A DNA stretch of 62,134 bases from an uncultured Megasphaera sp. (GTDB taxonomy: Bacteria; Bacillota; Negativicutes; Veillonellales; Megasphaeraceae). Every line of letters begins with the position of its first letter. The first letter of the stretch is position 1. The DNA lies in contig UQHB01000014.1 of NCBI GenBank assembly GCA_900540735.1, positions 1 through 62,134 of the forward strand, read 5' to 3'. The notes under the pieces are model-generated. The model saw only the letters and a list, made by a program, of their open reading frames with translations, was not told where the DNA came from and ran no database searches. Of this stretch, positions 16,956-25,233 are shown one piece after another. The position numbers and the translations under genes are program-made.

Positions 16956-19900
16956 ATGGATGTACATTTCTATCACGACTCTCGCAAACAGGCCTATCGC
17001 TCTATCTTTGGGGCCGCACCGACAGGTTGTACAGTCGTCTTGCGCCTCGATGCAACAGGCCTTGCCCAGGACGCTACAGCTGTAGTCCGACTCTGGATTA
17101 ACGGCCAAGGCGAAGCACTCTATGCCATGACGTATGACGGTACGGCTTTTACAGCTCCTGTGCCTATGCCGCAAACAGGGTGCCTCGTCTGGTATTACTT
17201 CATCATCAAGGACGGTGAAGAGACTTTTTATTACGGCAATAATGCCGGTCAAACAGGCGGCGTTGGTGCCGTCTACGAAGACGCACCGCCGTCGTATCAG
17301 ATTACGGTCTACGAAAAGGATGCAACTACACCGGACTGGTTTAAACACGCCATCGTGTACCAAATCTTTCCGGATCGCTTTTATCGGGGCAAAGACACCT
17401 CTGCCGTCTTGACAGGCAAACACGGTGCAGTCATTCACAGCGATTGGAACGACCCACCGGCATACTGGAAAGATGAAGTGACCCACGACATTTTATATTA
17501 TGATTTCTACGGTGGTAATCTGGCTGGCATTAAAGAAAAGCTTGCCTACTTAAAAAGCCTAGGTGTGACGGTTATTTATTTGAATCCTATTTTTGAAAGC
17601 CTGACCAATCATCGCTATAGCACAGCAGATTACTACAAAGTCGATAGTTTCCTCGGGACAAATGAAGAATTTAAAGCTTTTTGTCAGGCTGCGAAAGACG
17701 AAGGCATCCGCATCATCTTAGACGGTGTCTTTAGCCATACTGGAGCCGATAGTATATATTTCAATAAATTTGGCAACTACGACAGCGTCGGAGCCTTCCA
17801 ATCGAAAGAGTCGCCGTACTACGAATGGTATCGCTTCAAAGACTATCCGAACGATTACGAATCGTGGTGGGGTGTCATGGATTTGCCGAACGTCGAAGAA
17901 ACGACACCGTCTTACATGGATTTCATTATTTACAATGACAATTCTGTCCTCAAGTATTGGCTCAATGAAGGTATTAGTGGCTGGCGGCTTGATGTCATCG
18001 ACGAATTGCCGACGAAATTCTTGCAGGCCTTTTATAAGACTTTAAAGGAAACGAATCCCGATGCTCTCCTCATTGGCGAAGTCTGGGAAGATGCGTCGAA
18101 TAAGAGTAGTTACGGCGAACAGCGTCAGTATTTGTGCGGTCACGATATTGATAGTGCCATGAACTACGCCTTGCGGGCAGTACTCCTTGATTTCGTCCTT
18201 TGCCATACTGACGGGGAGGTCATGAGCGACCGGCTCTTGCAGCTTATCGAGCATTATCCTAAAGAAAATTGGTACGCCATGCTCAATCTCGTAGGCAGTC
18301 ACGATATTGTCCGTATTTTGACAGTTCTCCAAGATGGCGTGGACGAAGAGACGGCACTAGAGCGGTTGAAATTGCTCTCAGCCTTGCAAATGACTATGCC
18401 CGGTGCGCCGTGCATCTATTATGGCGATGAAGTAGGCATGACAGGCGGTAAAGACCCGGACAATCGCCGTACTTATCCGTGGGGGAGAGAAAATGAAGAC
18501 CTCTTGGCGTGGACACGACAAATCGCCATGCTCCGCCGTGGTGCTGATGCCCTGCAAACAGGGCGGTTCATTCCCTTATATGCTAAGGATAAGCTCTTTG
18601 CTTTTGCGCGGACCATCGAAGGGGGAAAAGATGTCTTTGGCAAGACTGCCACAGATGGCTTCTATATTGTCGCCATCAACGTCGATACCGAAAAGGCTCA
18701 TGACCTGGACATGTATACAGATGGCCTAACTTATGGCACGCTGACGAACGTCCTCGACCAGACGGCCTTGCCTGTCGAAGCTATTAATGGACGCATTGCG
18801 CTGACCTTACCGCCCCTTGGGGTCGTCGTCCTCAAAGGCGAAGAAAGTGTAGCCAAGCGCGCTGGGATTTTACTGCATCCTACGTCGTTGTCGTCGCCTT
18901 ATGGCAACGGCGAGTTAGGGACGGAAGCCTTCCATTTCATCGATTACTTGAAGACCGCTGGCCAGTCCGTATGGCAAATCTTGCCGCTCACACCACCCCT
19001 CATTGGCGATTCGCCCTATCTGTCAAGTTCTGCCTTTGCCGGCAATGAACGACTCATTTCCATCGATGTCTTAGCCGATTGGGGCTGGATTACGCCGGAT
19101 ACCTTAGCCGATTATCATGAAAAGGCAAAGAAACTAACTACGTGGAACGATCAGTATGCCTTGAAAAAAGACGTTCTCTGGGCCATGTCTCACGACCCAA
19201 AACTTCGCATCGATTGGACAGACTACCGTGCTTTTTGTCAGGAAAATGCGTACTGGCTGGAAGATTACGCTCTCTTTAAAGCAGTCCGTAAATTCTTCCA
19301 CGATGCACCGTGGACGGACTGGCCCGAAGATATCCGTACACACAGCGAAGCCAGTATTACGAAGTATAAAAAAGAATTATCCAGTACGATTGCACACTAC
19401 CAATTCGTACAGTATATTTTCTACCGTCAGTGGCAGGCCGTGCGCGATTACGCCCATAAAAACGGTGTCACTATCCTCGGAGATATGCCCATGTTCGTAG
19501 CTCATAACAGTGCCGACTGCTGGGCTCATCAAGACTTGTATCAGTTCGATGACTTCGGTAATCCGATGGCTGTTGCCGGTGTACCGCCTGACTATTTTGC
19601 AAAAGACGGTCAGCTCTGGGGCAATCCGCTCTATGATTTTAAAGCCATGGCCAAAGACGGCTATCAGTGGTGGATAGAACGGTTCCGCCATCTCATGCAG
19701 ACAGTCGATGAAATCCGCACCGACCATTTCCGCGGCTTTGAAGCTTATTGGTCTGTCCCAGCTGATGCTAAGACGGCCAAAGAAGGGCACTGGGTCAAAG
19801 GGCCGGGCGAAGACCTCTTTGCGGCCGTGACGAAGTCCCTAGGAAAGGTTCCTCTCGTAGCCGAAGACTTAGGAGTCATTACAGACGAAGTTTGCGCCCT

Positions 19901-20333
19901 GAAGGCAGCCTTGCAGTTACCAGGTATGAAGGTCATGCAATTCCACATGGTCGAACGAGCTGACGGCCAGTATAGCTTTGATACAGAGCCCCATTGTTTG
20001 GCCTATACAGGGACTCATGACAACAACACCTTCCGCGGCTGGTACGAAGAAGACGCAGACGATGTGACGAAACGGGCTTTACGTCAGACCTTAGGCCTAG
20101 ACGAAGAAGCGACGAGTGAAGATGTCGTCAATGCAGCCATTGTCTATCTCTACAGCCGCCGCGCCGGAACGGTCATCATTCCTATGCAAGATGTCTTGCA
20201 CTTACCGTCATCAGGACGGATGAATGTCCCCGGCGTTGCTGACGGCAACTGGCATTGGCAGCTCGCACCGGGCATGTTGACCTTTGACAGTGCCAAATGG
20301 CTGTCCGCCTTGTGCCGCACCTCTTCCCGATAA
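16956..20333 (+). CDS. GH13 alpha-amylase/neopullulanase fused to GH77 4-alpha-glucanotransferase
   Basis: A 1125-residue fusion. Residues 1-125 or so form a beta-rich starch-binding-like domain. A GH13 barrel follows (AIVYQIFPDRFYRG, LDGVFSHTGADS, nucleophile in GWRLDVIDEL, acid/base in LIGEVWED, third acid in VGSHDIVRIL). From about residue 635 an MalQ-type GH77 enzyme begins (GILLHPTSLSSPYGNGELG) with RTDHFRGFEAYW, LVAEDLGVIT and YTGTHDNNTF intact. Together they would debranch or hydrolyse maltodextrins and disproportionate the products, feeding glgP. Similar fusions are annotated in related genomes as GlgX/4-alpha-glucanotransferase. I start at ATG 16956 because of AAAGGAG; the earlier in-frame ATG at 16905 precedes the terminator hairpin. 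Confidence 0.92.
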   Translation: MDVHFYHDSRKQAYRSIFGAAPTGCTVVLRLDATGLAQDATAVVRLWINGQGEALYAMTYDGTAFTAPVPMPQTGCLVWYYFIIKDGEETFYYGNNAGQTGGVGAVYEDAPPSYQITVYEKDATTPDWFKHAIVYQIFPDRFYRGKDTSAVLTGKHGAVIHSDWNDPPAYWKDEVTHDILYYDFYGGNLAGIKEKLAYLKSLGVTVIYLNPIFESLTNHRYSTADYYKVDSFLGTNEEFKAFCQAAKDEGIRIILDGVFSHTGADSIYFNKFGNYDSVGAFQSKESPYYEWYRFKDYPNDYESWWGVMDLPNVEETTPSYMDFIIYNDNSVLKYWLNEGISGWRLDVIDELPTKFLQAFYKTLKETNPDALLIGEVWEDASNKSSYGEQRQYLCGHDIDSAMNYALRAVLLDFVLCHTDGEVMSDRLLQLIEHYPKENWYAMLNLVGSHDIVRILTVLQDGVDEETALERLKLLSALQMTMPGAPCIYYGDEVGMTGGKDPDNRRTYPWGRENEDLLAWTRQIAMLRRGADALQTGRFIPLYAKDKLFAFARTIEGGKDVFGKTATDGFYIVAINVDTEKAHDLDMYTDGLTYGTLTNVLDQTALPVEAINGRIALTLPPLGVVVLKGEESVAKRAGILLHPTSLSSPYGNGELGTEAFHFIDYLKTAGQSVWQILPLTPPLIGDSPYLSSSAFAGNERLISIDVLADWGWITPDTLADYHEKAKKLTTWNDQYALKKDVLWAMSHDPKLRIDWTDYRAFCQENAYWLEDYALFKAVRKFFHDAPWTDWPEDIRTHSEASITKYKKELSSTIAHYQFVQYIFYRQWQAVRDYAHKNGVTILGDMPMFVAHNSADCWAHQDLYQFDDFGNPMAVAGVPPDYFAKDGQLWGNPLYDFKAMAKDGYQWWIERFRHLMQTVDEIRTDHFRGFEAYWSVPADAKTAKEGHWVKGPGEDLFAAVTKSLGKVPLVAEDLGVITDEVCALKAALQLPGMKVMQFHMVERADGQYSFDTEPHCLAYTGTHDNNTFRGWYEEDADDVTKRALRQTLGLDEEATSEDVVNAAIVYLYSRRAGTVIIPMQDVLHLPSSGRMNVPGVADGNWHWQLAPGMLTFDSAKWLSALCRTSSR

Positions 20334-20350
20334 TTTCATAGACTGTGACG

Positions 20351-20385
20351 AAAAGGCTTGTCTCTTAGCAGGGACAAGCCTTTTT
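20351..20385 (+). terminator. intrinsic terminator of the glg operon
   Basis: A stem AAAAGGCTTGTC with GACAAGCCTTTTT, about 12 bp with a 10-nt loop and a T-run within the right arm. Confidence 0.92.
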
Positions 20386-20434
20386 GATGTAGAATATTAT
20401 AGTATAGAATACGGCTATAAGGGACGGTGACACT

Positions 20435-22108
20435 ATGTATATACGGAGCATGCATATTGAAAACTATCGGAATTTACGGGACGTAACTATGCAGTTTCAC
20501 GAACGGGCAAACTACGTCGTCGGCGAAAACGCCATCGGCAAGAGCGGCTTTTTGCGCTTACTCGAAGTTATGAGTGCCGGTGCGGGTCTGGCAGAAGAAG
20601 ACTTTGCCGAGTCCGATAAGCCCATTCGCCTGACCTTGGAATTATCTCTCTTAGAAAATGAAAAAGAACATTTTTCTGGTAGACCTACAGAACCACCGAC
20701 GACAGTGCGCGTGCGCTTAGAGCAGCTTATTGATGAAATATATCCTCGCTTATACAACGATGAAACAGGCGAAGAACTGCCTCTTTCGTGGATTCGCCGG
20801 ATTCGTTATATTTCCTATTCAGCTGTCAAAGCACCGGAGCTGGACGTGCCGTCGACAATGTATCGTGAGCTAGAAGACAAACTATCCCAATGGCAACAAA
20901 CCCATTTAGGCGCGTTGCCCACAGATTTGCAAGCCTATATTCGCCGGGAATCGCAGTTTGGCAATCTTGACACGTCTTATTACGTCAATATTTTCCTCTT
21001 GTCCAACTATCTCAGCCGTGAAGACCGGCCGCGGGCAGATAATATGAAATTCATTTCATTGGTTGCTCTCCGCATCATTACGGAAATTTACATGATGACC
21101 AAACGGAAAGCTGTGCCCTTTGAACATCTCATTGTCGTCGACGAAAAGGGGAAACGCTATTTGCCCTTGATTATTTCCATTGATGAACCGGAAATCCATT
21201 TGCATCCGTACCTGCAGCGGTCTGTCCTCAACTATTATAAGCAAGTTCTCTGCAACGAAGACGAATGTTTCTGCACGCTCTTGCACGATGTCTTTGGCAT
21301 TGACGGCCTACGAGGCCAGCTCTTTGTCGTCACCCATTCGACAGATGCTCTCGTCGACGACTATCGCAACATTATCCGTCTCTATCGCGACAAAACCGGA
21401 AAAGTCCAAGCGGCGTGCGGCGCGACCTTTCATTTCAATGAAGAAATCGAAAAGCACTTGATTATGCATTTCCCAGAAGTAAAAGAAGCACTGTACTCGC
21501 GGAGCGTCCTCATCGTCGAAGGCGAAACAGAATACGGTTGTTTTCAGCTCTTTGGCACGACCTTGAATTTACCCTTTGATTATTACGGCATTTGCCTGAT
21601 TAATGCACGTGGTGAAAGCTCTATTAGTAAAATCAAGAAATTGCTCGAATATTTCCGCATTCCTGTGGTGGCACTTTACGATGCTGATGTGAAACGGAGC
21701 CGCAGTAAAGAAAAAGGGGCCTATTTTACGAACGAAATTTGCTTTGAAATGGATTTGGCGAAAACCATGATTGACCGCGGACGGCGGCGCGAATTAGACC
21801 ATATTATTGATACCGTCTGCGGTGCTCATGCCAGAGCGACGACGGATATGTTGAAAAAAGCCTGTCGTAAACTAGAAATCAACTATCACGATTATCCGCC
21901 GCGCCTCTTGTGGAACGTCAACCCTCGTAATCGTTTAGCTTTGTATGTCTATTATTTCGCCTGGCTCTATAGTAATAAAGGGGTTATCTTGGGCCGCCTC
22001 ATCGGTAAATCCTTAAAGCAAGGAGAAATCCCGAAATCCTTTGTCCGCGTCATTGAAGCCGCTGGACAGCTGGCAAAAGTCCAGCGAAATAGGAAGCCTC
22101 TTAGTTAG
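20435..22108 (+). CDS. OLD-family ATPase/TOPRIM nuclease-like protein
   Basis: 557 residues. An SMC/RecF-type ATPase N-terminus has MYIRSMHIENYRNLRDV, Walker A GENAIGKSGF near residue 31, the signature and Walker B region IDEPEIHLHPYLQ near 250, and the switch histidine VVTHSTDAL near 300. A C-terminal TOPRIM domain has VEGETE near residue 365 and the metal-binding LYDADV near 415. This is the OLD (overcoming lysogenisation defect) architecture, usually a DNA nuclease in anti-phage or repair roles. There is no UvrD-type helicase (GajB) or other partner next to it, so it looks like a single-gene class 1 OLD. It has an AAGGGA site and lies between two terminators. Confidence 0.82.
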   Translation: MYIRSMHIENYRNLRDVTMQFHERANYVVGENAIGKSGFLRLLEVMSAGAGLAEEDFAESDKPIRLTLELSLLENEKEHFSGRPTEPPTTVRVRLEQLIDEIYPRLYNDETGEELPLSWIRRIRYISYSAVKAPELDVPSTMYRELEDKLSQWQQTHLGALPTDLQAYIRRESQFGNLDTSYYVNIFLLSNYLSREDRPRADNMKFISLVALRIITEIYMMTKRKAVPFEHLIVVDEKGKRYLPLIISIDEPEIHLHPYLQRSVLNYYKQVLCNEDECFCTLLHDVFGIDGLRGQLFVVTHSTDALVDDYRNIIRLYRDKTGKVQAACGATFHFNEEIEKHLIMHFPEVKEALYSRSVLIVEGETEYGCFQLFGTTLNLPFDYYGICLINARGESSISKIKKLLEYFRIPVVALYDADVKRSRSKEKGAYFTNEICFEMDLAKTMIDRGRRRELDHIIDTVCGAHARATTDMLKKACRKLEINYHDYPPRLLWNVNPRNRLALYVYYFAWLYSNKGVILGRLIGKSLKQGEIPKSFVRVIEAAGQLAKVQRNRKPLS

Positions 22109-22157
22109 TTATAAACTGATATAGAGAACAAAACATCAATGAATAGAGAGTAAACCA

Positions 22158-22230
22158 CTAAGCATAGGGAACGAAAAGGCAAGTGTCGCTTACGCGCCAA
22201 TGCTTTTCTTATCCCTATGCCTAGCTTTTT
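22158..22230 (+). repeat. conserved-core hairpin repeat, copy 1
   Basis: An outer stem, 22158-22170 with 22212-22224 (12 of 13 pairs), is followed by a T-run. Inside lies a core (22171-22211) shared almost exactly with copies at 25.0, 33.5 and 34.7 kb. The core holds a second stem, GAAAAG with CTTTTC, and a small CGC/GCG hairpin. It lies about 50 nt after the OLD gene stop, so it should act as a terminator. The rest of 22109-22456 holds the receptor promoter and nothing else I can see. Confidence 0.85.
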
Positions 22231-22367
22231 TCTTTATATATCGATATTCTTTATTATAAATAGCGACCGTTTATAATTGTATTATAATTATATCGTGATG
22301 CTAATGTGATATAGAAAATGAGCATATATACTCGCTAAATAACTGTTATAAAATGTACATAAACCAG

Positions 22368-22421
22368 TAGACAATCCTTTTATATCTGTGATATACTATG
22401 AAAATCATAATCGTTTATGAT
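22368..22421 (+). promoter_or_regulatory. TonB receptor promoter with Fur-like operator
   Basis: TAGACA (22368-22373) and TATACT (22392-22397) are 18 bp apart. Directly downstream, over the expected start site, lies the palindrome ATCATAA-TCGT-TTATGAT (22404-22421), within a stretch resembling the Fur box. This is consistent with iron repression of an iron-uptake receptor, but the metal is inferred. Confidence 0.6.
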
Positions 22422-22456
22422 GTAAATTATATAATTTCACAATAAAGGAGATATGT

Positions 22457-24601
22457 ATGTATTCGTTACAACAAAAACTTACCATGGCATTGGTATCTAG
22501 TAGCATAATTTCCCTCGGTGGAGGGGGGGGGTATAATTATGCGGCAGACACACTGCAAGTACAACTTGCTGATGTTATCGTAAAACCGGAGTATGTCGAA
22601 GTAGAACGGATGATTGATACAAAACAGGTCATCGTCATTAAGAAAGAGGATATTGAAGAAAAAGGGTATACGACATTATCTGATGTCTTGCGCGATGTGC
22701 CAAGTATTAATGTAGGCTTGACTGGCTCTGGGGATATTGATATTCGCGGCCAAGGCTCAGATCAGTCTCAACGGAATATTCAAGTCATGCTTGATGGCGC
22801 ACCTATTACGACACTTGTCAACCATCCGCTTAGTACGAACTATGATGTTGTACCAGTTGAAGATATTGAACGTATTGAAATTATTCCTGGCGGTGGCTCT
22901 GTTGTTTATGGTTCCGGTGCGTCTGGCGGTGTCATCAATATTACGACGAATTTGCGGAGTATGAAGAAGACAAAAAATACAGTCGGCTTTGAATGGAATA
23001 CTAATGGTACGCGGACGAATATTAATTTAGCAAATAAAGTAAATGACAAGATGACTGTCACGGCAGGGTATTCGAAATTAGACCGTGATTTATATTTTAA
23101 GAATACATACCGTAACAGCGACTATGTATTCGGCGGCTTCCGTTATGACTGGGATAAAGACCAGAGCTTGACTGTCCGGGCCAGCCATTTGGAAGAAGAA
23201 AGCAATTACATTGGTAATATCCAAATCCGCAAGCTCTTAGCCGAAGGTAAAAACTACGATCCTGGGTATACAAATGTAACTGTCGGCATTGATGAAAATG
23301 GCAAGAAAATTACGGAAAAACGTCGTAACTACTTGAATGGTGACCGAGAACTTAATTCGTATAACATGACGTATGAAAATAAACTTGGCAATGACTGGAA
23401 ATTCATTGGTGACTTCTTCTATAATGAAGGCTACTACCGCAATATCAATACGGACGATAAGAAGATGAACCACGATACCAAAGGTACGAAGATGAAATTC
23501 GATTATACCTACGGTCAGCACAGTAATTTATTGATTGGCATCGACTATATGGAGCAGACTGCCAATTTAAATTACAATAACTATAAATCCCTTGGTGGTG
23601 GTAAATATGGTATCGAACCACTGTTCTTTAACTACGCGAAAAAGACAAAGGCTCTCTATGCACTCAATACGATGAATGTCGATAAGTGGGGCTTCTCCCA
23701 AGGCTTGCGCCGGGAACAGACGACTTGGGGCTTTAATAAACAAGCGGCTAGTGGTCTGAGCGGTGCTGACGATGATAACCGCTGGAATACGGCAGCTGAA
23801 TTATCTGCAGCATACCATTATAACGATATGGGACGCGTCTATGCCCGGTGGGAACGAGGCTATACTTCTCCCGATGGCTTACAGATTACGGACGAAGTAC
23901 GCGATGCAGACAACAATAAACGGTATGTGAAGACATCGGCTAAAGATGAAATCTTCAACATGTATGAAATTGGCTGGCAAGATGAAATAGGTGCGTCGAC
24001 GATTAGCGTTACAGGGTTCTACTCAGAGACTAATAACCAAATGAATCGTTTCTATATCTATGATGTTAATAACCACCTCAACATGCTCACCATGAATATT
24101 TTGCGGACGAAGCGCCATGGTGTCGATGTTTCGCTTAAACAAAAAGCAGGTAAATGGACGTTTAGCGAAGGCTATACATATCTTAAAGGCTACAGCGAAT
24201 ACAATGGTGCTGGCGAAGCTTGGGCTGAAGCTAACCCGGATAAACGTATCGACTACACGAAGAGCGGTCTTATGAAAGTACCAAAACATAAAGCCGTCCT
24301 CCGGGCCGAATACGCATTTAACCCTAAATTTACGATGGGTGCGACCTATACCTATATTGGTGGTTACAATAACTTCTATAAAGAGGCAGAAAAGAACAAT
24401 GCTGATAGCATTATCGGCTCTCATACACTCGTGGACCTCGATTTCCACTATAAAGTTAATAAGGACTTCGAATTCTATGGTGGCGTGACGAACCTCTTCA
24501 ACAAAGAGTTTTATGAATATGAATCAGGTGTCACTGCTTACACGACTGTTACCCATGGTGACGACCGTACGTACTTTGGCGGCGTGAAATACACGTTCTA
24601 A
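22457..24601 (+). CDS. TonB-dependent outer-membrane receptor with poly-G tract
   Basis: 714 residues. A signal peptide (MYSLQQKLTMALVSSSIISL) is followed by a plug domain (YTTLSDVLRDVPSINVG, GSGDIDIRGQGSDQSQRNIQVMLDG split across a line of plug motifs, IEIIPGGGSVVYGSGASGGVINI) and a beta-barrel ending in aromatic GGVKYTF as outer-membrane proteins do. It imports a ligand such as a siderophore or haem using TonB energy; the ligand is not evident. A run of nine G (22523-22531) lies at the end of the signal peptide, encoding Gly residues; adding or losing one G would stop translation early. AAGGAG precedes the ATG. A strong terminator follows. Confidence 0.93.
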   Translation: MYSLQQKLTMALVSSSIISLGGGGGYNYAADTLQVQLADVIVKPEYVEVERMIDTKQVIVIKKEDIEEKGYTTLSDVLRDVPSINVGLTGSGDIDIRGQGSDQSQRNIQVMLDGAPITTLVNHPLSTNYDVVPVEDIERIEIIPGGGSVVYGSGASGGVINITTNLRSMKKTKNTVGFEWNTNGTRTNINLANKVNDKMTVTAGYSKLDRDLYFKNTYRNSDYVFGGFRYDWDKDQSLTVRASHLEEESNYIGNIQIRKLLAEGKNYDPGYTNVTVGIDENGKKITEKRRNYLNGDRELNSYNMTYENKLGNDWKFIGDFFYNEGYYRNINTDDKKMNHDTKGTKMKFDYTYGQHSNLLIGIDYMEQTANLNYNNYKSLGGGKYGIEPLFFNYAKKTKALYALNTMNVDKWGFSQGLRREQTTWGFNKQAASGLSGADDDNRWNTAAELSAAYHYNDMGRVYARWERGYTSPDGLQITDEVRDADNNKRYVKTSAKDEIFNMYEIGWQDEIGASTISVTGFYSETNNQMNRFYIYDVNNHLNMLTMNILRTKRHGVDVSLKQKAGKWTFSEGYTYLKGYSEYNGAGEAWAEANPDKRIDYTKSGLMKVPKHKAVLRAEYAFNPKFTMGATYTYIGGYNNFYKEAEKNNADSIIGSHTLVDLDFHYKVNKDFEFYGGVTNLFNKEFYEYESGVTAYTTVTHGDDRTYFGGVKYTF

Positions 24602-24631
24602 CTTATTTGCAAAAAAGAGCAAGAATGATAT

Positions 24632-24674
24632 GTACCCCCTTTACTGGACACACCAGTTAAAGGGGGTACTTTTT
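24632..24674 (+). terminator. intrinsic terminator after the TonB receptor
   Basis: A stem of 16-17 nt arms (24632-24647 with 24653-24669, one bulge) including CCCCC/GGGGG, then TTTTT. Confidence 0.93.
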
Positions 24675-24685
24675 ATAAAATATAG

Positions 24686-24997
24686 CAATGTAAATTAACT
24701 GTACTAAAAACAACACTGCAAGAGGATTTAGCAAAGGAATACGGCATTCCCAATTTAACAGCCTGTCCACTAATGAAAGAAGGCGATGTATTTTACGCCG
24801 ATTACGCCCGGCCTGATGGCTTTTGTGACGAAGCGTGGAAAGCTATGTATCAGTACGTCTTTGCCCTGGCGAATGGCGCAGACGGTTGGTATTATGATGA
24901 TTGGATGGATACGAAGAAGCATCCTGGCGTCGCTATTTGTTCGTGTAATGACGGCCTCCGTCCAGTAATTGTCAAAATCGAACGAGTAGAGGAATAA
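24686..24997 (+). pseudogene. TIGR04076-like gene lacking its start codon
   Basis: The frame reads QCKLTVLKTTLQEDLAKEY, then ACPLMKEGDVF and CSCNDGLRPVIVKIERVEE, which covers nearly the whole of a TIGR04076-type small protein (about 100 residues, unknown function). An in-frame TAG lies immediately before the first residue and there is no start codon where the usual MKK would be. The first ATG (24773) is 30 residues in and has no ribosome binding site. The break falls right after the receptor's terminator. I call it a 5'-truncated remnant; a non-canonical start cannot be excluded. Confidence 0.65.
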
Positions 24998-25015
24998 TTA
25001 TATCGAAAGAAAACA

Positions 25016-25074
25016 GGGGATAGTACGAAAAGGCAAGTGTCGCTTACGCGCCAATGCTTTTCTTAACTATCCCC
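25016..25074 (+). repeat. conserved-core hairpin repeat, copy 2
   Basis: An outer stem, GGGGATAGT (25016-25024) with ACTATCCCC (25066-25074), is perfectly paired but unrelated in sequence to the stem of copy 1. The core (25025-25065) is identical to copy 1 over about 40 nt. It lies after the TIGR04076 remnant and upstream of the hrcA promoter. Confidence 0.87.
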
Positions 25075-25134
25075 TTATTGCGTTCAAAACGGAAAATTTT
25101 TATTTGACTTTTTGACTTTATTCGCTAAAATCCA

Positions 25135-25163
25135 TTGACAAAACCATACAAACATGCTATCTT
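25135..25163 (+). promoter_or_regulatory. hrcA operon promoter
   Basis: TTGACA (25135-25140), a 17-bp spacer and TATCTT (25158-25163), close to the sigma-A consensus. The CIRCE operator begins 11 bp downstream. Confidence 0.75.
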
Positions 25164-25174
25164 GTATACAGTAG

Positions 25175-25201
25175 TTAGCAGACCGATACAGTGAGTGCTA
25201 A
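25175..25201 (+). promoter_or_regulatory. CIRCE operator for HrcA
   Basis: TTAGCAGAC, 9 bp, GAGTGCTAA. The right arm matches the CIRCE consensus exactly and the left arm matches 7 of 9 (consensus TTAGCACTC). It overlaps the expected transcription start, where HrcA would repress its own operon until heat shock. Confidence 0.9.
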
Positions 25202-25233
25202 CGAAATAAGTCAAATGAGCAGAGGTGAGAGAA

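Noticed and set aside
20351..20385. Terminator sequence starting ACGAAAAGGCTTGTC, similar to the start of the conserved-core repeat
   Set aside because: Only about 10 bases match; the inner CGC/GCG hairpin and the CCAATG segment are absent. I treat it as an ordinary terminator.
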